64,000 nucleotides of DNA, from the NCBI RefSeq assembly GCF_000328705.1, contig NC_019673.1:1302001-1366000 (forward strand), in the 5' to 3' direction. The translations under genes and the position numbers were made by a program. Positions 42,457 through 51,665 of the stretch are shown here, in pieces (within the stretch, counting starts at the first letter, position 1; every line of letters starts with the position of its first letter). Under the pieces are notes generated by a model, which saw nothing but the letters and a program-made list of their open reading frames with translations, made no database searches and was not told the origin of the DNA. Source of the stretch: Saccharothrix espanaensis DSM 44229 (GTDB lineage Bacteria; Actinomycetota; Actinomycetes; Mycobacteriales; Pseudonocardiaceae).

Positions 42457-43998
42457 GTGAGCCTGCGGCAGGTGCTGATCGCTCTCGGTGACCCCCTGGT
42501 GGAGATCCAGGTCGCCCCGCACGGCCTGGAGGTCGACGTCCACGACGTGGTGATCCTCGACCCGGACGACGTGCCCGACGTGCGGCCCGGTGATCTCGCA
42601 CTGGTCGTCGGTGCTCGCGGACGTGCGGCGTTGTCGCTGGTCAGGGCGGCTGGGCAGGGCGGTGCGGCGGCGGTGGCGGTGAAGGTCGACGCGCCCGCCC
42701 CGATGCTGCGCCAAGCCGCGGCGGACGCGGGCGTGGCCCTGCTCGCGGTCCGCCCCGAAGTGCGCTGGGAACACTTGGAGTCACTGGTCCGGGGCGTGGT
42801 CAGCAGTGCCCGGCTGACCGCCGACGCGGGCGCGGGCGAGGTGCTCGGCGACCTGTTCGCGCTGGCCCAGACGATCGCCGCGCTGACCGGCGGGATCGTC
42901 AGCATCGAGGACACCGCGAGCCGGGTGCTCGCCTACTCCCGGTCGTCGGACGAGGTCGACGAGCTGCGCCGGCTGTCGATCCTGGGCCGGCAGGGGCCCG
43001 AGCCGTACCTGAAGATGCTCCGCGAGTGGGGCGTCTACCAGCGGCTGCGCTCCGGCGAGGAGGTCGTCCGGATCGAGGAGCGGCCCGAGCTCGGCATCCG
43101 GCGGCGGATCGCGGTCGGGATCCACGCGGGCAGCCAGCCGCTGGGCACGATCTGGGTGCAGGAGGGCACGACCCCGCTGACCGGGCAGTCCGAGCGGGCG
43201 CTGCTGGGCGCCGCCCGGGTGACCGCGCTGCACCTGGTGCAGCAGCGCGAGCCGGCCGCCGCGTTCCGGGAGAACCTGCTGGCGTCGTTGCTGGCCGGCC
43301 GGATGGACGCCGCGTCGGTCGCCGGCCAGATCGGCGCGGACCCGGACAAGCCCGCCGCCGTCGTCGTGTTCGCCCTGCGCGGCCAGGAGAGCGCGGACCG
43401 CACCCAGCACGAGCTGCGGCACACCGAGATGACCGGGCTGATCTCGGTGCACGCGGCGGCCTACCGGCGCAGCGCGCTGGTGAGCCGGTCGGCCGGGCGC
43501 ACCTACGTGCTGCTGCCCGACCTGCCGCCGACCGCGCCGCTGTTGGCCCTGACCAAGGAGATCGTGGCCACCGCGCGCAAGCACATGGGCCTGCGGGTGC
43601 AGGGCGCGATCGGCTCCACGGTGTCCACCGTGGACGAGGTGATGGTCTCGCGCAACGAGGCCGACCGGGTGCTCGACGCGATGGCGCGCGACCTCGACGC
43701 GGACGTCGCCACGCTCGCCGACGTCCGGTCGCGGGTGCTGGTCAGCGAGACCCTGGCGCTGCTCGCCGACCACCCCCGGATCCGCGATCCCCGGCTCGCC
43801 GCCCTCGACCCGGAACTGGCCCGTTCCCTTTTGGCGTACTTGGACGCGTTCGGTGACGTGCGCACCGCGGCCGGTGTCCTGCACGTCCACCCGAACACCC
43901 TGCGCTACCGGGTCCGCCGGGCCGCTGAGCTCGGTGGTTTCGACCTCCAGGACCCACTGCTCCGGGTGTTCGCACAGTTGCAACTAAGGCTGCCCTGA
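42457..43998 (+). CDS. PucR-family regulator of the proline operon
   Basis: A 513-aa PucR-type regulator. The N-terminal part has a PucR-like sensing region (residues 1-120). A GAF-like middle follows (ALTGGIVSIEDTASRVLAYSR near residues 148-168). The C-terminal helix-turn-helix of the HTH_30 class is FGDVRTAAGVLHVHPNTLRYRVRRAAELGG near 465-494. Proline-responsive PucR regulators (PruR/PutR-like) activate pruA/putB in actinobacteria. This gene is directly divergent from pruA, which makes that role very likely. GTG start at 42457. Confidence 0.9.
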   Translation: MSLRQVLIALGDPLVEIQVAPHGLEVDVHDVVILDPDDVPDVRPGDLALVVGARGRAALSLVRAAGQGGAAAVAVKVDAPAPMLRQAAADAGVALLAVRPEVRWEHLESLVRGVVSSARLTADAGAGEVLGDLFALAQTIAALTGGIVSIEDTASRVLAYSRSSDEVDELRRLSILGRQGPEPYLKMLREWGVYQRLRSGEEVVRIEERPELGIRRRIAVGIHAGSQPLGTIWVQEGTTPLTGQSERALLGAARVTALHLVQQREPAAAFRENLLASLLAGRMDAASVAGQIGADPDKPAAVVVFALRGQESADRTQHELRHTEMTGLISVHAAAYRRSALVSRSAGRTYVLLPDLPPTAPLLALTKEIVATARKHMGLRVQGAIGSTVSTVDEVMVSRNEADRVLDAMARDLDADVATLADVRSRVLVSETLALLADHPRIRDPRLAALDPELARSLLAYLDAFGDVRTAAGVLHVHPNTLRYRVRRAAELGGFDLQDPLLRVFAQLQLRLP

Positions 43999-44030
43999 GC
44001 ACGTCACCGTCCGGCCCTTAAGCTCCGCGC

Positions 44031-45074
44031 GTGAACCTCGATGCGTCGCCCAGGCGCGGCAGTGACTTCGCGGAGTTGTCCAGGTCGGTCAAGCAGGCGG
44101 GTCTGCTCGACCGCCGGATCGGCTTCTACGTGCTGTGCCTGGTCGGCGGCATCGCCGCACTGGGCGCGACCATCACCGCGATGGTGGTGGTCGGTGACTC
44201 GTGGTGGCAGCTGGCCCTGGCGGCCCTGCTCGCCGTCGTGTTCACCCAGCTCGCGTTCCTCGGCCACGACGCGGGCCACCGGCAGATGTTCGCCACCAAC
44301 AAGGTCAACGGCGCTATCGGCCTGGTGCTGGGGAACCTGCTGGTCGGCGTCGGCTTCGGGTGGTGGATGGGCAAGCACAACCGGCACCACGCCAACCCCA
44401 ACCACGAGGACGAGGACCCGGACGTCGACATCGCCGTGCTGGCGTTCAGCGCCGAGCAGGCGCAGCGCAAGCGGGGCTTCTTCCGCTGGGTGGTGAAGCA
44501 CCAGGCGTGGCTGTTCTTCCCGCTGCTGCTGCTCGAAGGCTTCAGCCTGCACGCCATCAGCATCGGTGCCGCCGTCCGCCGCGAGGTGCGCGGCTGGCAG
44601 GTGGAGCTGGTGCTGTTCGCGGTCCACGTCGTCGCCTACTTCGGCCTGGTCTTCACGATCATGTCCCCCGGCAAGGCCATCGCGTTCATCGCCCTGCACC
44701 AGGGCCTGTTCGGCGTGTACATGGGCTGCTCGTTCGCCCCGAACCACAAGGGCATGCCGGTGCTCACCGCCGGCCACCAGCTGGACTTCCTGCGCAAGCA
44801 GGTCCTGACGTCCCGCAACGTGACCGGCGGCTGGTTCACCGACTTCCTGCTCGGCGGCCTCAACTACCAGATCGAGCACCACCTGTTCCCGAACATGCCG
44901 CGGCCGCACCTGCGCCACGCGCAGAAGCTGGTCCGCGACTTCTGCCACGAGAAGTCGATCTCCTACGCCGAGTGCGGGCTGTTCAGGTCCTACGGCTACG
45001 TGCTGGAGTTCCTGCACGAGGCGGGAGCTGAACTGCGCGATACAGATAGGCTCGCTCCATCAACGTCCAAGTAG
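44031..45074 (+). CDS. membrane fatty acid desaturase
   Basis: A 347-aa membrane di-iron desaturase with the three histidine boxes: HDAGHRQ near residues 79-85, HNRHHANPN near 116-124, and NYQIEHHLFPNMPRPHL near 278-294. Hydrophobic pairs flank them (VLCLVGGIAALGATITAMVV, VELVLFAVHVVAYFGLVF). The third box with QxxHH identifies the front-end/acyl-lipid branch, which adds double bonds to membrane lipids, a usual cold-adaptation trait. It starts with GTG at 44031. Its last 92 bases overlap the 3' end of the convergent YidC-like gene, a long but consistent overlap in both. Confidence 0.92.
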   Translation: MNLDASPRRGSDFAELSRSVKQAGLLDRRIGFYVLCLVGGIAALGATITAMVVVGDSWWQLALAALLAVVFTQLAFLGHDAGHRQMFATNKVNGAIGLVLGNLLVGVGFGWWMGKHNRHHANPNHEDEDPDVDIAVLAFSAEQAQRKRGFFRWVVKHQAWLFFPLLLLEGFSLHAISIGAAVRREVRGWQVELVLFAVHVVAYFGLVFTIMSPGKAIAFIALHQGLFGVYMGCSFAPNHKGMPVLTAGHQLDFLRKQVLTSRNVTGGWFTDFLLGGLNYQIEHHLFPNMPRPHLRHAQKLVRDFCHEKSISYAECGLFRSYGYVLEFLHEAGAELRDTDRLAPSTSK

Positions 45075-45651
45075 TCGTGGTCAGCAGGTAGATCCCGGCG
45101 GCCAGCGGCAGCACGGCGGAGATGACCACCGTGCCGAACGGCAGCAGCCGCAGGACCTTCGCGAACGGCGGCTGCGGCCCGCCCGTCCGCGCGGCGACCG
45201 CCGCCTGCCGGCGCGACGTCGCGAACGCGACCGCGGTCAGCACCGCGAACAAAGTCAGGAAGACCGCGTTGTGCTCGTACACGCCGAACCAGTGCGTGCC
45301 CAGCGAGGTGCCGAACAGGGTGCCGTCCAGCAGCGGGTTCGGCGTGCTGACCAGGCGGTACATCACCATGAAGAACGGCGCCTGGACGAGGGTGGGCAGG
45401 CAGCCCGCGAACATCGAGGTGCCGTTGCCCCGGTACAGCTCCAAGGTCTTCTCTTGGAGCTTGCGGGGGTCTTTCCGGTACTTCTCCTGGATCACCCGCA
45501 TCTCCGGGGCGAGCGCGGCGCGGGCTTTCTCGCCGCGCACGGCGGCACGGCTGAGCGGGTGCATGAGCAGTCGGACGAGCGCGGTGAACGCGACGATGGC
45601 CAGGGCGGGCGTGGCGACGCCGGCCAGGGCTGAGCCCAGGTCGTAGAACAA
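44983..45651 (-). CDS. yidC: YidC/Oxa1-type membrane insertase, additional copy
   Basis: A 222-aa YidC/Oxa1-type protein with five membrane segments and the cytosolic hairpin loop MRVIQEKYRKDPRKLQEKTLELYRGNG at about residues 50-77. The short N-terminus without the large periplasmic domain is typical of Gram-positive YidC. It is smaller than the housekeeping YidC (about 300-400 aa in actinobacteria), so it is probably a second paralogue. TTG at 45651 is supported by CGGAG seven bases upstream. The DUF6412 gene lies just upstream in the same direction, an arrangement I recognise for this paralogue group. Confidence 0.88.
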   Translation of the reverse strand: MFYDLGSALAGVATPALAIVAFTALVRLLMHPLSRAAVRGEKARAALAPEMRVIQEKYRKDPRKLQEKTLELYRGNGTSMFAGCLPTLVQAPFFMVMYRLVSTPNPLLDGTLFGTSLGTHWFGVYEHNAVFLTLFAVLTAVAFATSRRQAAVAARTGGPQPPFAKVLRLLPFGTVVISAVLPLAAGIYLLTTTTWTLMERAYLYRAVQLPPRAGTPARSRRT

Positions 45652-45687
45652 GGTATGACTCCGTTTGCACGAGCGGGAACGGGGACG

Positions 45688-45963
45688 TCAGGCGCTCAGG
45701 CCGAGTCCCGGTGCTCGTGGACGGGGACGCCCTGCGGCGTCGGGGTCGCGCAGGCGCAGGAAAGCCGATTTCAGGGCCTTCTCGCGCAACGAGAGGGACC
45801 GCGCCCAGGTCGGGACGGTCTGCGCCGTCGGCGCGGCGGAGAGCAGCAGCAGGACGACGGCGACGGCCGTGACGACCGCCAGCAGGTCGGCCGGCGAGTG
45901 CGGGAGGGTGAGCGCGAACAGGCCCGGCAGCCAGAGCGCGAGCAGCACCTGCAACCTGGCCAC
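45688..45963 (-). CDS. DUF6412 small membrane protein
   Basis: About 91 aa with two membrane helices (LQVLLALWLPGLFALTL and AVVTAVAVVLLLLSA) and a basic tail ending in LREKALKSAFLRLRDPDAAG, RPRPRAPG. The tail motif is characteristic of DUF6412 proteins, which accompany the extra YidC-like gene in related actinobacteria. The GTG at 45963 is chosen because GGGGAGG lies five bases before it; the GTG six bases upstream has no space for a ribosome site. Function unknown, likely linked to membrane insertion. Confidence 0.8.
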   Translation of the reverse strand: MARLQVLLALWLPGLFALTLPHSPADLLAVVTAVAVVLLLLSAAPTAQTVPTWARSLSLREKALKSAFLRLRDPDAAGRPRPRAPGLGLSA

Positions 45964-45982
45964 GTCCACCTCCCCGGATCCG

Positions 45983-46594
45983 TCAGTCGAGACTACCCAC
46001 CAGAGCGGGCCTGGTGGGGTGGTCGTAGCGCACGATCACATCCGCCGCCGGTTCGTAGCCGGCGTACGCGGGCAGCGTCCACGCCTGTCCGGGCGCGGTC
46101 TGGCGGGCCAGCGCGGCCTCCGACAGCCACAGGTGCACGGTCAGCTCGGCGGGCAGCCACTTGTCCAGCAGCAGGGTCCCGTCCAGCAGCAGCACGCCGC
46201 CCTCGGGCAGGGTGACGTAGTCGGCCCGGCTGGCTCGGTCGGCGGCGGCGTTCCACAGCGAGGGCAGCACCCGGCCGGTGCCGCCCGGCTCCAGCGGGTC
46301 GAGCACCTCGCGGAGCAGGCCGCCGGTGTCCAGCCAGCTGTCCCGGAACGAGTCGGGGTCGGTGTGGCCGAACTCCAGGCGGACCGAGGCGGGGCGCAGG
46401 AAGTCGCCGGCGGACACCCGCAGCACCGGGCGGCCCCGGGCCCGCAGCGGCTCCACCAGGGCGTCGGCGAGGGCGTCCGGGCGGGCCGGCGGCGCGCCGT
46501 CAAGCAGCACCCGGGTCCACGCCGTGCGCGGCCCGTCGGTCCGCTCGACCAGTTCGGCGACGAGGGTCTGCGGGGTCAGCGGTCGGACCTTCAC
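45983..46594 (-). CDS. uridine-kinase-like protein with degenerate P-loop
   Basis: A 203-aa protein resembling nucleoside/uridine kinases of actinobacteria. Recognisable parts are VLRVSAGDFLRPASVRLEFG near residues 57-76, DPDSFRDSWLDTGGLLREVLDPL near 79-101, and EGGVLLLDGTLLLDKWLPAELTVHLW near 128-153. The expected GxxxxGKS/T loop is replaced by LLDGAPPARPDAL (residues about 30-42), with no Lys. ATP binding by the classical loop is therefore doubtful. The GTG start overlaps the DUF402 stop as GTGA. It may be a fold relative with a changed function. Confidence 0.8.
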   Translation of the reverse strand: MKVRPLTPQTLVAELVERTDGPRTAWTRVLLDGAPPARPDALADALVEPLRARGRPVLRVSAGDFLRPASVRLEFGHTDPDSFRDSWLDTGGLLREVLDPLEPGGTGRVLPSLWNAAADRASRADYVTLPEGGVLLLDGTLLLDKWLPAELTVHLWLSEAALARQTAPGQAWTLPAYAGYEPAADVIVRYDHPTRPALVGSLD

Positions 46595-47196
46595 GGCTGC
46601 GGGTAGTCCTCCCAGCCGGCCGGCAGCGCCGGCACCGGCCAGCCGGGGTCCGGGGCGAACTCCGACCACGCCGGGTCCCACCAGGTCGTGCCGGCGTCCA
46701 GCATGGCCTCGATCTCCTTGCCGGTGCGGCGGATCGCGTCGCCCTGCTCGGCGGTGTACTTGCCCTGCGCGACCTGCGCCTCGAACTCCTCGCGGTCCCG
46801 GTCGGTCCAGCCGCCGCCGACCGGCACCCAGTAGTCCAGCTCGTGGTCGAGCGTGTCGAACCCCAGCGGCGTGCGCCGGAACGGGTCCTGCAGGTTGAGG
46901 TACCAGCCGGCGAAGCGGCGGTCGTCGGCGTCGCCCTGCCAGTAGAGGTCGACCGAGTAGGCGTCGCCGGGGCGGTGCAGCTGGAGCTTGCCGTGGCCGT
47001 TCCAGCGCTCCCGGCCCAGCTCCCGCCAGTGGTGCGGGACGGGGTGCGGCGGGAACCCGAACCGGGTGCCCGGCACGGTGAAGACGGCCAGCAGGTCCGG
47101 CCCGTCCTCGACCACCCTGGTCGGCGTGACCGCCCACGGCCGGCCGTGCAGCACTTCCCGGCGCAACGCCACGTCCCCCGGCGCGAAGAACCCCAT
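46591..47196 (-). CDS. DUF402 domain protein
   Basis: A 201-aa protein of the DUF402 family, whose characterised members include nucleoside tri- and diphosphatases of the Ntdp type. Motifs: VALRREVLHGRPWAVTPTRVVED near residues 9-31, SVDLYWQGDADDRRFAGWYLN near 81-101, DYWVPVGGGWTDRDREEFEAQ near 120-140 and YTAEQGDAIRRTGKEIEAML near 147-166. The conserved Asp and Glu cluster around 118-136 would bind metal. The ATG is at 47196. The kinase-like gene overlaps its end by four bases, so both are one unit, perhaps acting on nucleotides. Confidence 0.85.
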   Translation of the reverse strand: MGFFAPGDVALRREVLHGRPWAVTPTRVVEDGPDLLAVFTVPGTRFGFPPHPVPHHWRELGRERWNGHGKLQLHRPGDAYSVDLYWQGDADDRRFAGWYLNLQDPFRRTPLGFDTLDHELDYWVPVGGGWTDRDREEFEAQVAQGKYTAEQGDAIRRTGKEIEAMLDAGTTWWDPAWSEFAPDPGWPVPALPAGWEDYPQP

Positions 47197-47228
47197 GCCG
47201 ACCAGCCTAGGCGGGCGGGACCGGGCGG

Positions 47229-48209
47229 CTACCCGAGCGCCCGGCCGAGCCGGGCCCGGGTCAGCGCCCGCCGGGGATCGGCCCGGGGGAGCAGCCGGAC
47301 CAGCCGTTCCAGGACCTCCGCGTCCTCCCCGATGCCCGCGAGCGAGAGCACCGGTCTTCGCCGGGTCGGGCGCGGCACGCGCAGCAGGAAACCCTCGTCC
47401 AACGGCTCCACGACGGCCTCGCGCCCGTCGGCCAGCCGGACCGGCCCGCCGGACACGTCCACCCGGGCTGCCGGCAGGTCCGAGGCCGCCGCCAGCACCC
47501 GCCCGCTCGGGCTGAGCAGCGCGCCGGGCTCCCCGCGCAGGTCGATCAGCCGGCCCAGGTGCGCCGAGCGCACCCGCTCGTCGCGCAGCGCCTGCTGGAC
47601 CTGCAACTGGCTCTCCACCAGCCGCGCGGCCGTCGCGACCAGGGCGGTCATCGCCGGGTGCACGCTGGTCAGCGGGCCGCTCACGTCGACCACGCCGAGC
47701 GTGCGGCCGGTGTCCGGGTCGCGCACGGGCGACGCCGTGCACGTCCACCCGTGGTAGGTGCGCACCAGGTGTTCCGCCGAGTGCACGGTCACCGGGCGGC
47801 CCAGGGCCAGCGCGGTGCCCATGGCGTTGGTCCCGATCGCGTCCTCGCTCCACCGCGACCCCTCGGTGAGCCGCACCCGCTCGGCCCGGCCGCGCACCGA
47901 CGCCGCGCCCTCGCACCACAGGACGTGGCCCTCCGCGTCGGTGATGATCATGATGTGCTCGGCGTCGTCGGCGATGGCCACCAGCGTCTCCCGCAGCATC
48001 GGCAGCATCGCCGCCAGCGGGTGCGCCCCGCGCCGCTCCACCACCTCGTCCGGGGCCAGCACGACCGGCGCCTCGTGGCGGTCCGGGTCGACCAGCGCGG
48101 CCAGCGAGCGCCGCCACGACTCGACGATCACGGCGCGCGCGCCGGGCGTCGGCGTCCCGCTCAACGTCGCCTCGCGCAGACGGGCGAGCCGGCGCGGGTC
48201 TGGGTGCAT
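47229..48209 (-). CDS. AcoR-like GAF-domain regulator, short form
   Basis: A 326-aa protein. The GAF domain, residues about 60-200, carries the AcoR-type signature GSRWSEDAIGTNAMGTALALG near residues 121-141 and TCTASPVRDPDTGRTLGVVD near 162-181. Such proteins activate acetoin, alcohol or aldehyde metabolism genes. The C-terminal part has no AAA+ sigma-54 domain and no evident Fis-type helix-turn-helix, ending at residue 326 in RRALTRARLGRALG. It is therefore a short form and DNA binding cannot be shown. A strong AGGAGG lies seven bases before the ATG. It is divergent from the aldehyde dehydrogenase gene. Confidence 0.82.
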   Translation of the reverse strand: MHPDPRRLARLREATLSGTPTPGARAVIVESWRRSLAALVDPDRHEAPVVLAPDEVVERRGAHPLAAMLPMLRETLVAIADDAEHIMIITDAEGHVLWCEGAASVRGRAERVRLTEGSRWSEDAIGTNAMGTALALGRPVTVHSAEHLVRTYHGWTCTASPVRDPDTGRTLGVVDVSGPLTSVHPAMTALVATAARLVESQLQVQQALRDERVRSAHLGRLIDLRGEPGALLSPSGRVLAAASDLPAARVDVSGGPVRLADGREAVVEPLDEGFLLRVPRPTRRRPVLSLAGIGEDAEVLERLVRLLPRADPRRALTRARLGRALG

Positions 48210-48282
48210 CGGGCAACCTCCTGGCTGACCAGGATGACCCGTCGCCGCGCGGGGCGGCAAGCCGATCGCTGCTCCGATCGGG

Positions 48283-48301
48283 TGCAACGTGACTGCAACG
48301 T
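48283..48301. promoter_or_regulatory. direct repeats TGCAACGT in the GAF regulator/ALDH intergenic region
   Basis: TGCAACGT occurs at 48283-48290 and 48294-48301. The copies start eleven bases apart, about one helical turn. The second copy extends into the palindrome CAACGTTG. This lies 54-72 bases before the aldehyde dehydrogenase ATG, a plausible site for the divergent activator. Confidence 0.5.
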
Positions 48302-48354
48302 TGTGCGCCTTACGTTCACCCGGCGATCAACGCGACGACGCGGGAGGCGACGAG

Positions 48355-49878
<1,524 letters not shown>

Positions 49879-49886
49879 GACCACCA

Positions 49887-49914
49887 GGGGAGGCGACCCG
49901 CCGGCCGCCTCCCC
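49887..49914. terminator. hairpin terminator after the aldehyde dehydrogenase gene
   Basis: GGGGAGGCG at 49887-49895 and CGCCTCCCC at 49906-49914 pair perfectly around a ten-base loop, nine bases after the stop codon. There is no T-run. It probably ends the plus-strand transcript and blocks reading into the convergent hexosaminidase gene. Confidence 0.7.
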
Positions 49915-49976
49915 ACCTCGGCTGTCCCGGCCGATTCTCCGCAGCCGATTCTCCGCGGCCGGCTATCCCCGGCCGA

Positions 49977-51575
49977 CTACTTCCACGGGACCTGCGGCGA
50001 GGGGTAGAAGTTCACGCCCTGCGCCTTCCACCGCGGACCCTGCGCAGCCAGCCGCTCCTTGAACTTCGCCCAGTCGTGGGTGCTCCACGGCGACCACCCC
50101 AGCTCGGCGATCGCGGGCAGCCGCGGGAACGCCATGTACTCGACCTCCGCCGAGTTCGTCAGCGTCTCCGACCACAGCGGGGCCTCGACCCCGCGCACCG
50201 CCGACTCCGGCAGGTCCTGGACGTACGCGCCGGGGTTCCAGTCGTAGGCGTCCTCCACGTCGGTGTACCCCGCCCACTTCAGGCCGAGCTTGGTGTTCTC
50301 GTCGTACTTCATGTCCAAGTACGCCTTGGTCGCCGGCGACAGCACGATCCGGTTGCCGCGCGCGGCCGCGGCGACCATGTCCGCGGCCACCGTCTTGGTG
50401 CCCCAGAACTGCGGCACGGCCGACGCGTCCGGCGTCGCCTTCACGAACTCGTGCCAGCCCGACGCGACCTTGCCGTGCTTGCGCACCAGCGGCAGGACCT
50501 TGTCCATGAACTTGATGAAGTCCGGGTCCGTCGTCACCAGCGCCTCGTCGCCGCCGATGTGCAGGTGCTTGCCGGGCGTCAGCGCCGCGACCTCGCGCAG
50601 CACGTCGTCCACGAACTTGTAGGTGATGTCCTTGTCGATGCACAGCGAGCTGAAGCCGACCTCGATGCCCGTGTAGAGCGGAGGGGCGACGCCGTCGCAG
50701 TTCAGCTCGGCGTAGGAGGACAGCGCGGCGTTGGTGTGGCCCGGCAGGTCGATCTCCGGGATGACCTCGATGTGCCGGGAGGCCGCGTAGGCGACCAGGT
50801 CGCGGTACTGGTCCTGGGTGTAGAAACCGCCCGGCCCGCCGCCGACCTCGGTGCTGCCGCCGTGCTTGGTCAGGTTGGGCCAGCTCTTGATCTCCAGCCG
50901 CCAGCCCTGGTCGTCGGTCAGGTGCAGGTGCAGCCGGTTGACCTTGTACTGGGCGATCTGGTCGATGTAGCGCTTGACCTCGTCCACGGAGAAGAAGTGC
51001 CGCGCCACGTCGAGCATCGCGCCCCGGTGCTCGTAGCGCGGGTAGTCCAGGACGCTCACGCCGGTCGCGTTCCACGGCCCGCGCTGCCTGGTCTTGGACT
51101 CGACCTTCGCGGGCAGCAACTGCCGCAACGTCTGCACGCCCGCGAACAGGCCGGCCGCCGTCCGCGCCCGGATGACGACCCCGCGCCGGGTCACGTCGAG
51201 CTGGTAGCCCTCCTTGCCGACGCGGTGGTCCGCGCCGGTCAGCAGGAGCGAGATGCCCCGGCCGGACGCGCCGGGCACGACCGGCAGCCGGAAGCCCGTG
51301 GACGGCCGCAGCACGCCCGCCAGGTACTCGCCGACCTGCTTGGCCTCGCGGGACCCGGGCTGGGTGTGGATGCGGGTGCCGCCGGTGAGCGAGTAGGTCA
51401 CGCCCGGCTTGGGCGCGGCTTTCACGGGTGCGGGCACGATGCTCAGGGGCACTGGTTTCTCCGGGGCTGCCGGTTCGGCGACCGCGGTGCTCGCGGCGCC
51501 CAGGACCAGCAGGGCGGCGAGCGCCGGGCCGAGCAAGCGGCCGGCACGACTGGTCGGTTCCACTCTTCGAGGCAC
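49977..51575 (-). CDS. secreted GH20 beta-N-acetylhexosaminidase
   Basis: About 532 aa. It starts with a signal peptide (RLLGPALAALLVLGAASTAVA, cleaved near residue 33), then a GH20b-like beta domain to about 155. The GH20 barrel follows, with EVKRYIDQIAQYKVNRLHLH near 198-217, and the catalytic Asp-Glu pair in HLHIGGDEALVTTDPDF near 342-358. Trp-rich substrate loops follow (ASGWHEFVKATP, VEAPLWSETL). The enzyme releases GlcNAc from chitin oligomers or wall fragments. GGAGG directly abuts the ATG at 51581, leaving no spacer, so the GTG two codons later (51575) is the better start. A dre-like DasR site lies upstream. Confidence 0.93.
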   Translation of the reverse strand: MPRRVEPTSRAGRLLGPALAALLVLGAASTAVAEPAAPEKPVPLSIVPAPVKAAPKPGVTYSLTGGTRIHTQPGSREAKQVGEYLAGVLRPSTGFRLPVVPGASGRGISLLLTGADHRVGKEGYQLDVTRRGVVIRARTAAGLFAGVQTLRQLLPAKVESKTRQRGPWNATGVSVLDYPRYEHRGAMLDVARHFFSVDEVKRYIDQIAQYKVNRLHLHLTDDQGWRLEIKSWPNLTKHGGSTEVGGGPGGFYTQDQYRDLVAYAASRHIEVIPEIDLPGHTNAALSSYAELNCDGVAPPLYTGIEVGFSSLCIDKDITYKFVDDVLREVAALTPGKHLHIGGDEALVTTDPDFIKFMDKVLPLVRKHGKVASGWHEFVKATPDASAVPQFWGTKTVAADMVAAAARGNRIVLSPATKAYLDMKYDENTKLGLKWAGYTDVEDAYDWNPGAYVQDLPESAVRGVEAPLWSETLTNSAEVEYMAFPRLPAIAELGWSPWSTHDWAKFKERLAAQGPRWKAQGVNFYPSPQVPWK

Positions 51576-51652
51576 GGACATCCTCCATGATCGGCGTGGA
51601 TCACCCGTGCGGCGGCTCCGATCACCGTTTCAGCCGTGCCCCGACAGTGTCA

Positions 51653-51664
51653 AGGTCCAGACCA
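51653..51664. promoter_or_regulatory. dre-like DasR operator upstream of the hexosaminidase
   Basis: On the minus strand the site reads TGGTCTGGACCT, matching the core TGGTCTAGACCA of the DasR-responsive element at 10 of 12 positions. It lies 77-89 bases upstream of the hexosaminidase start. DasR represses chitin and GlcNAc genes in actinomycetes, so site and gene agree. Confidence 0.7.
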
Positions 51665-51665
51665 A

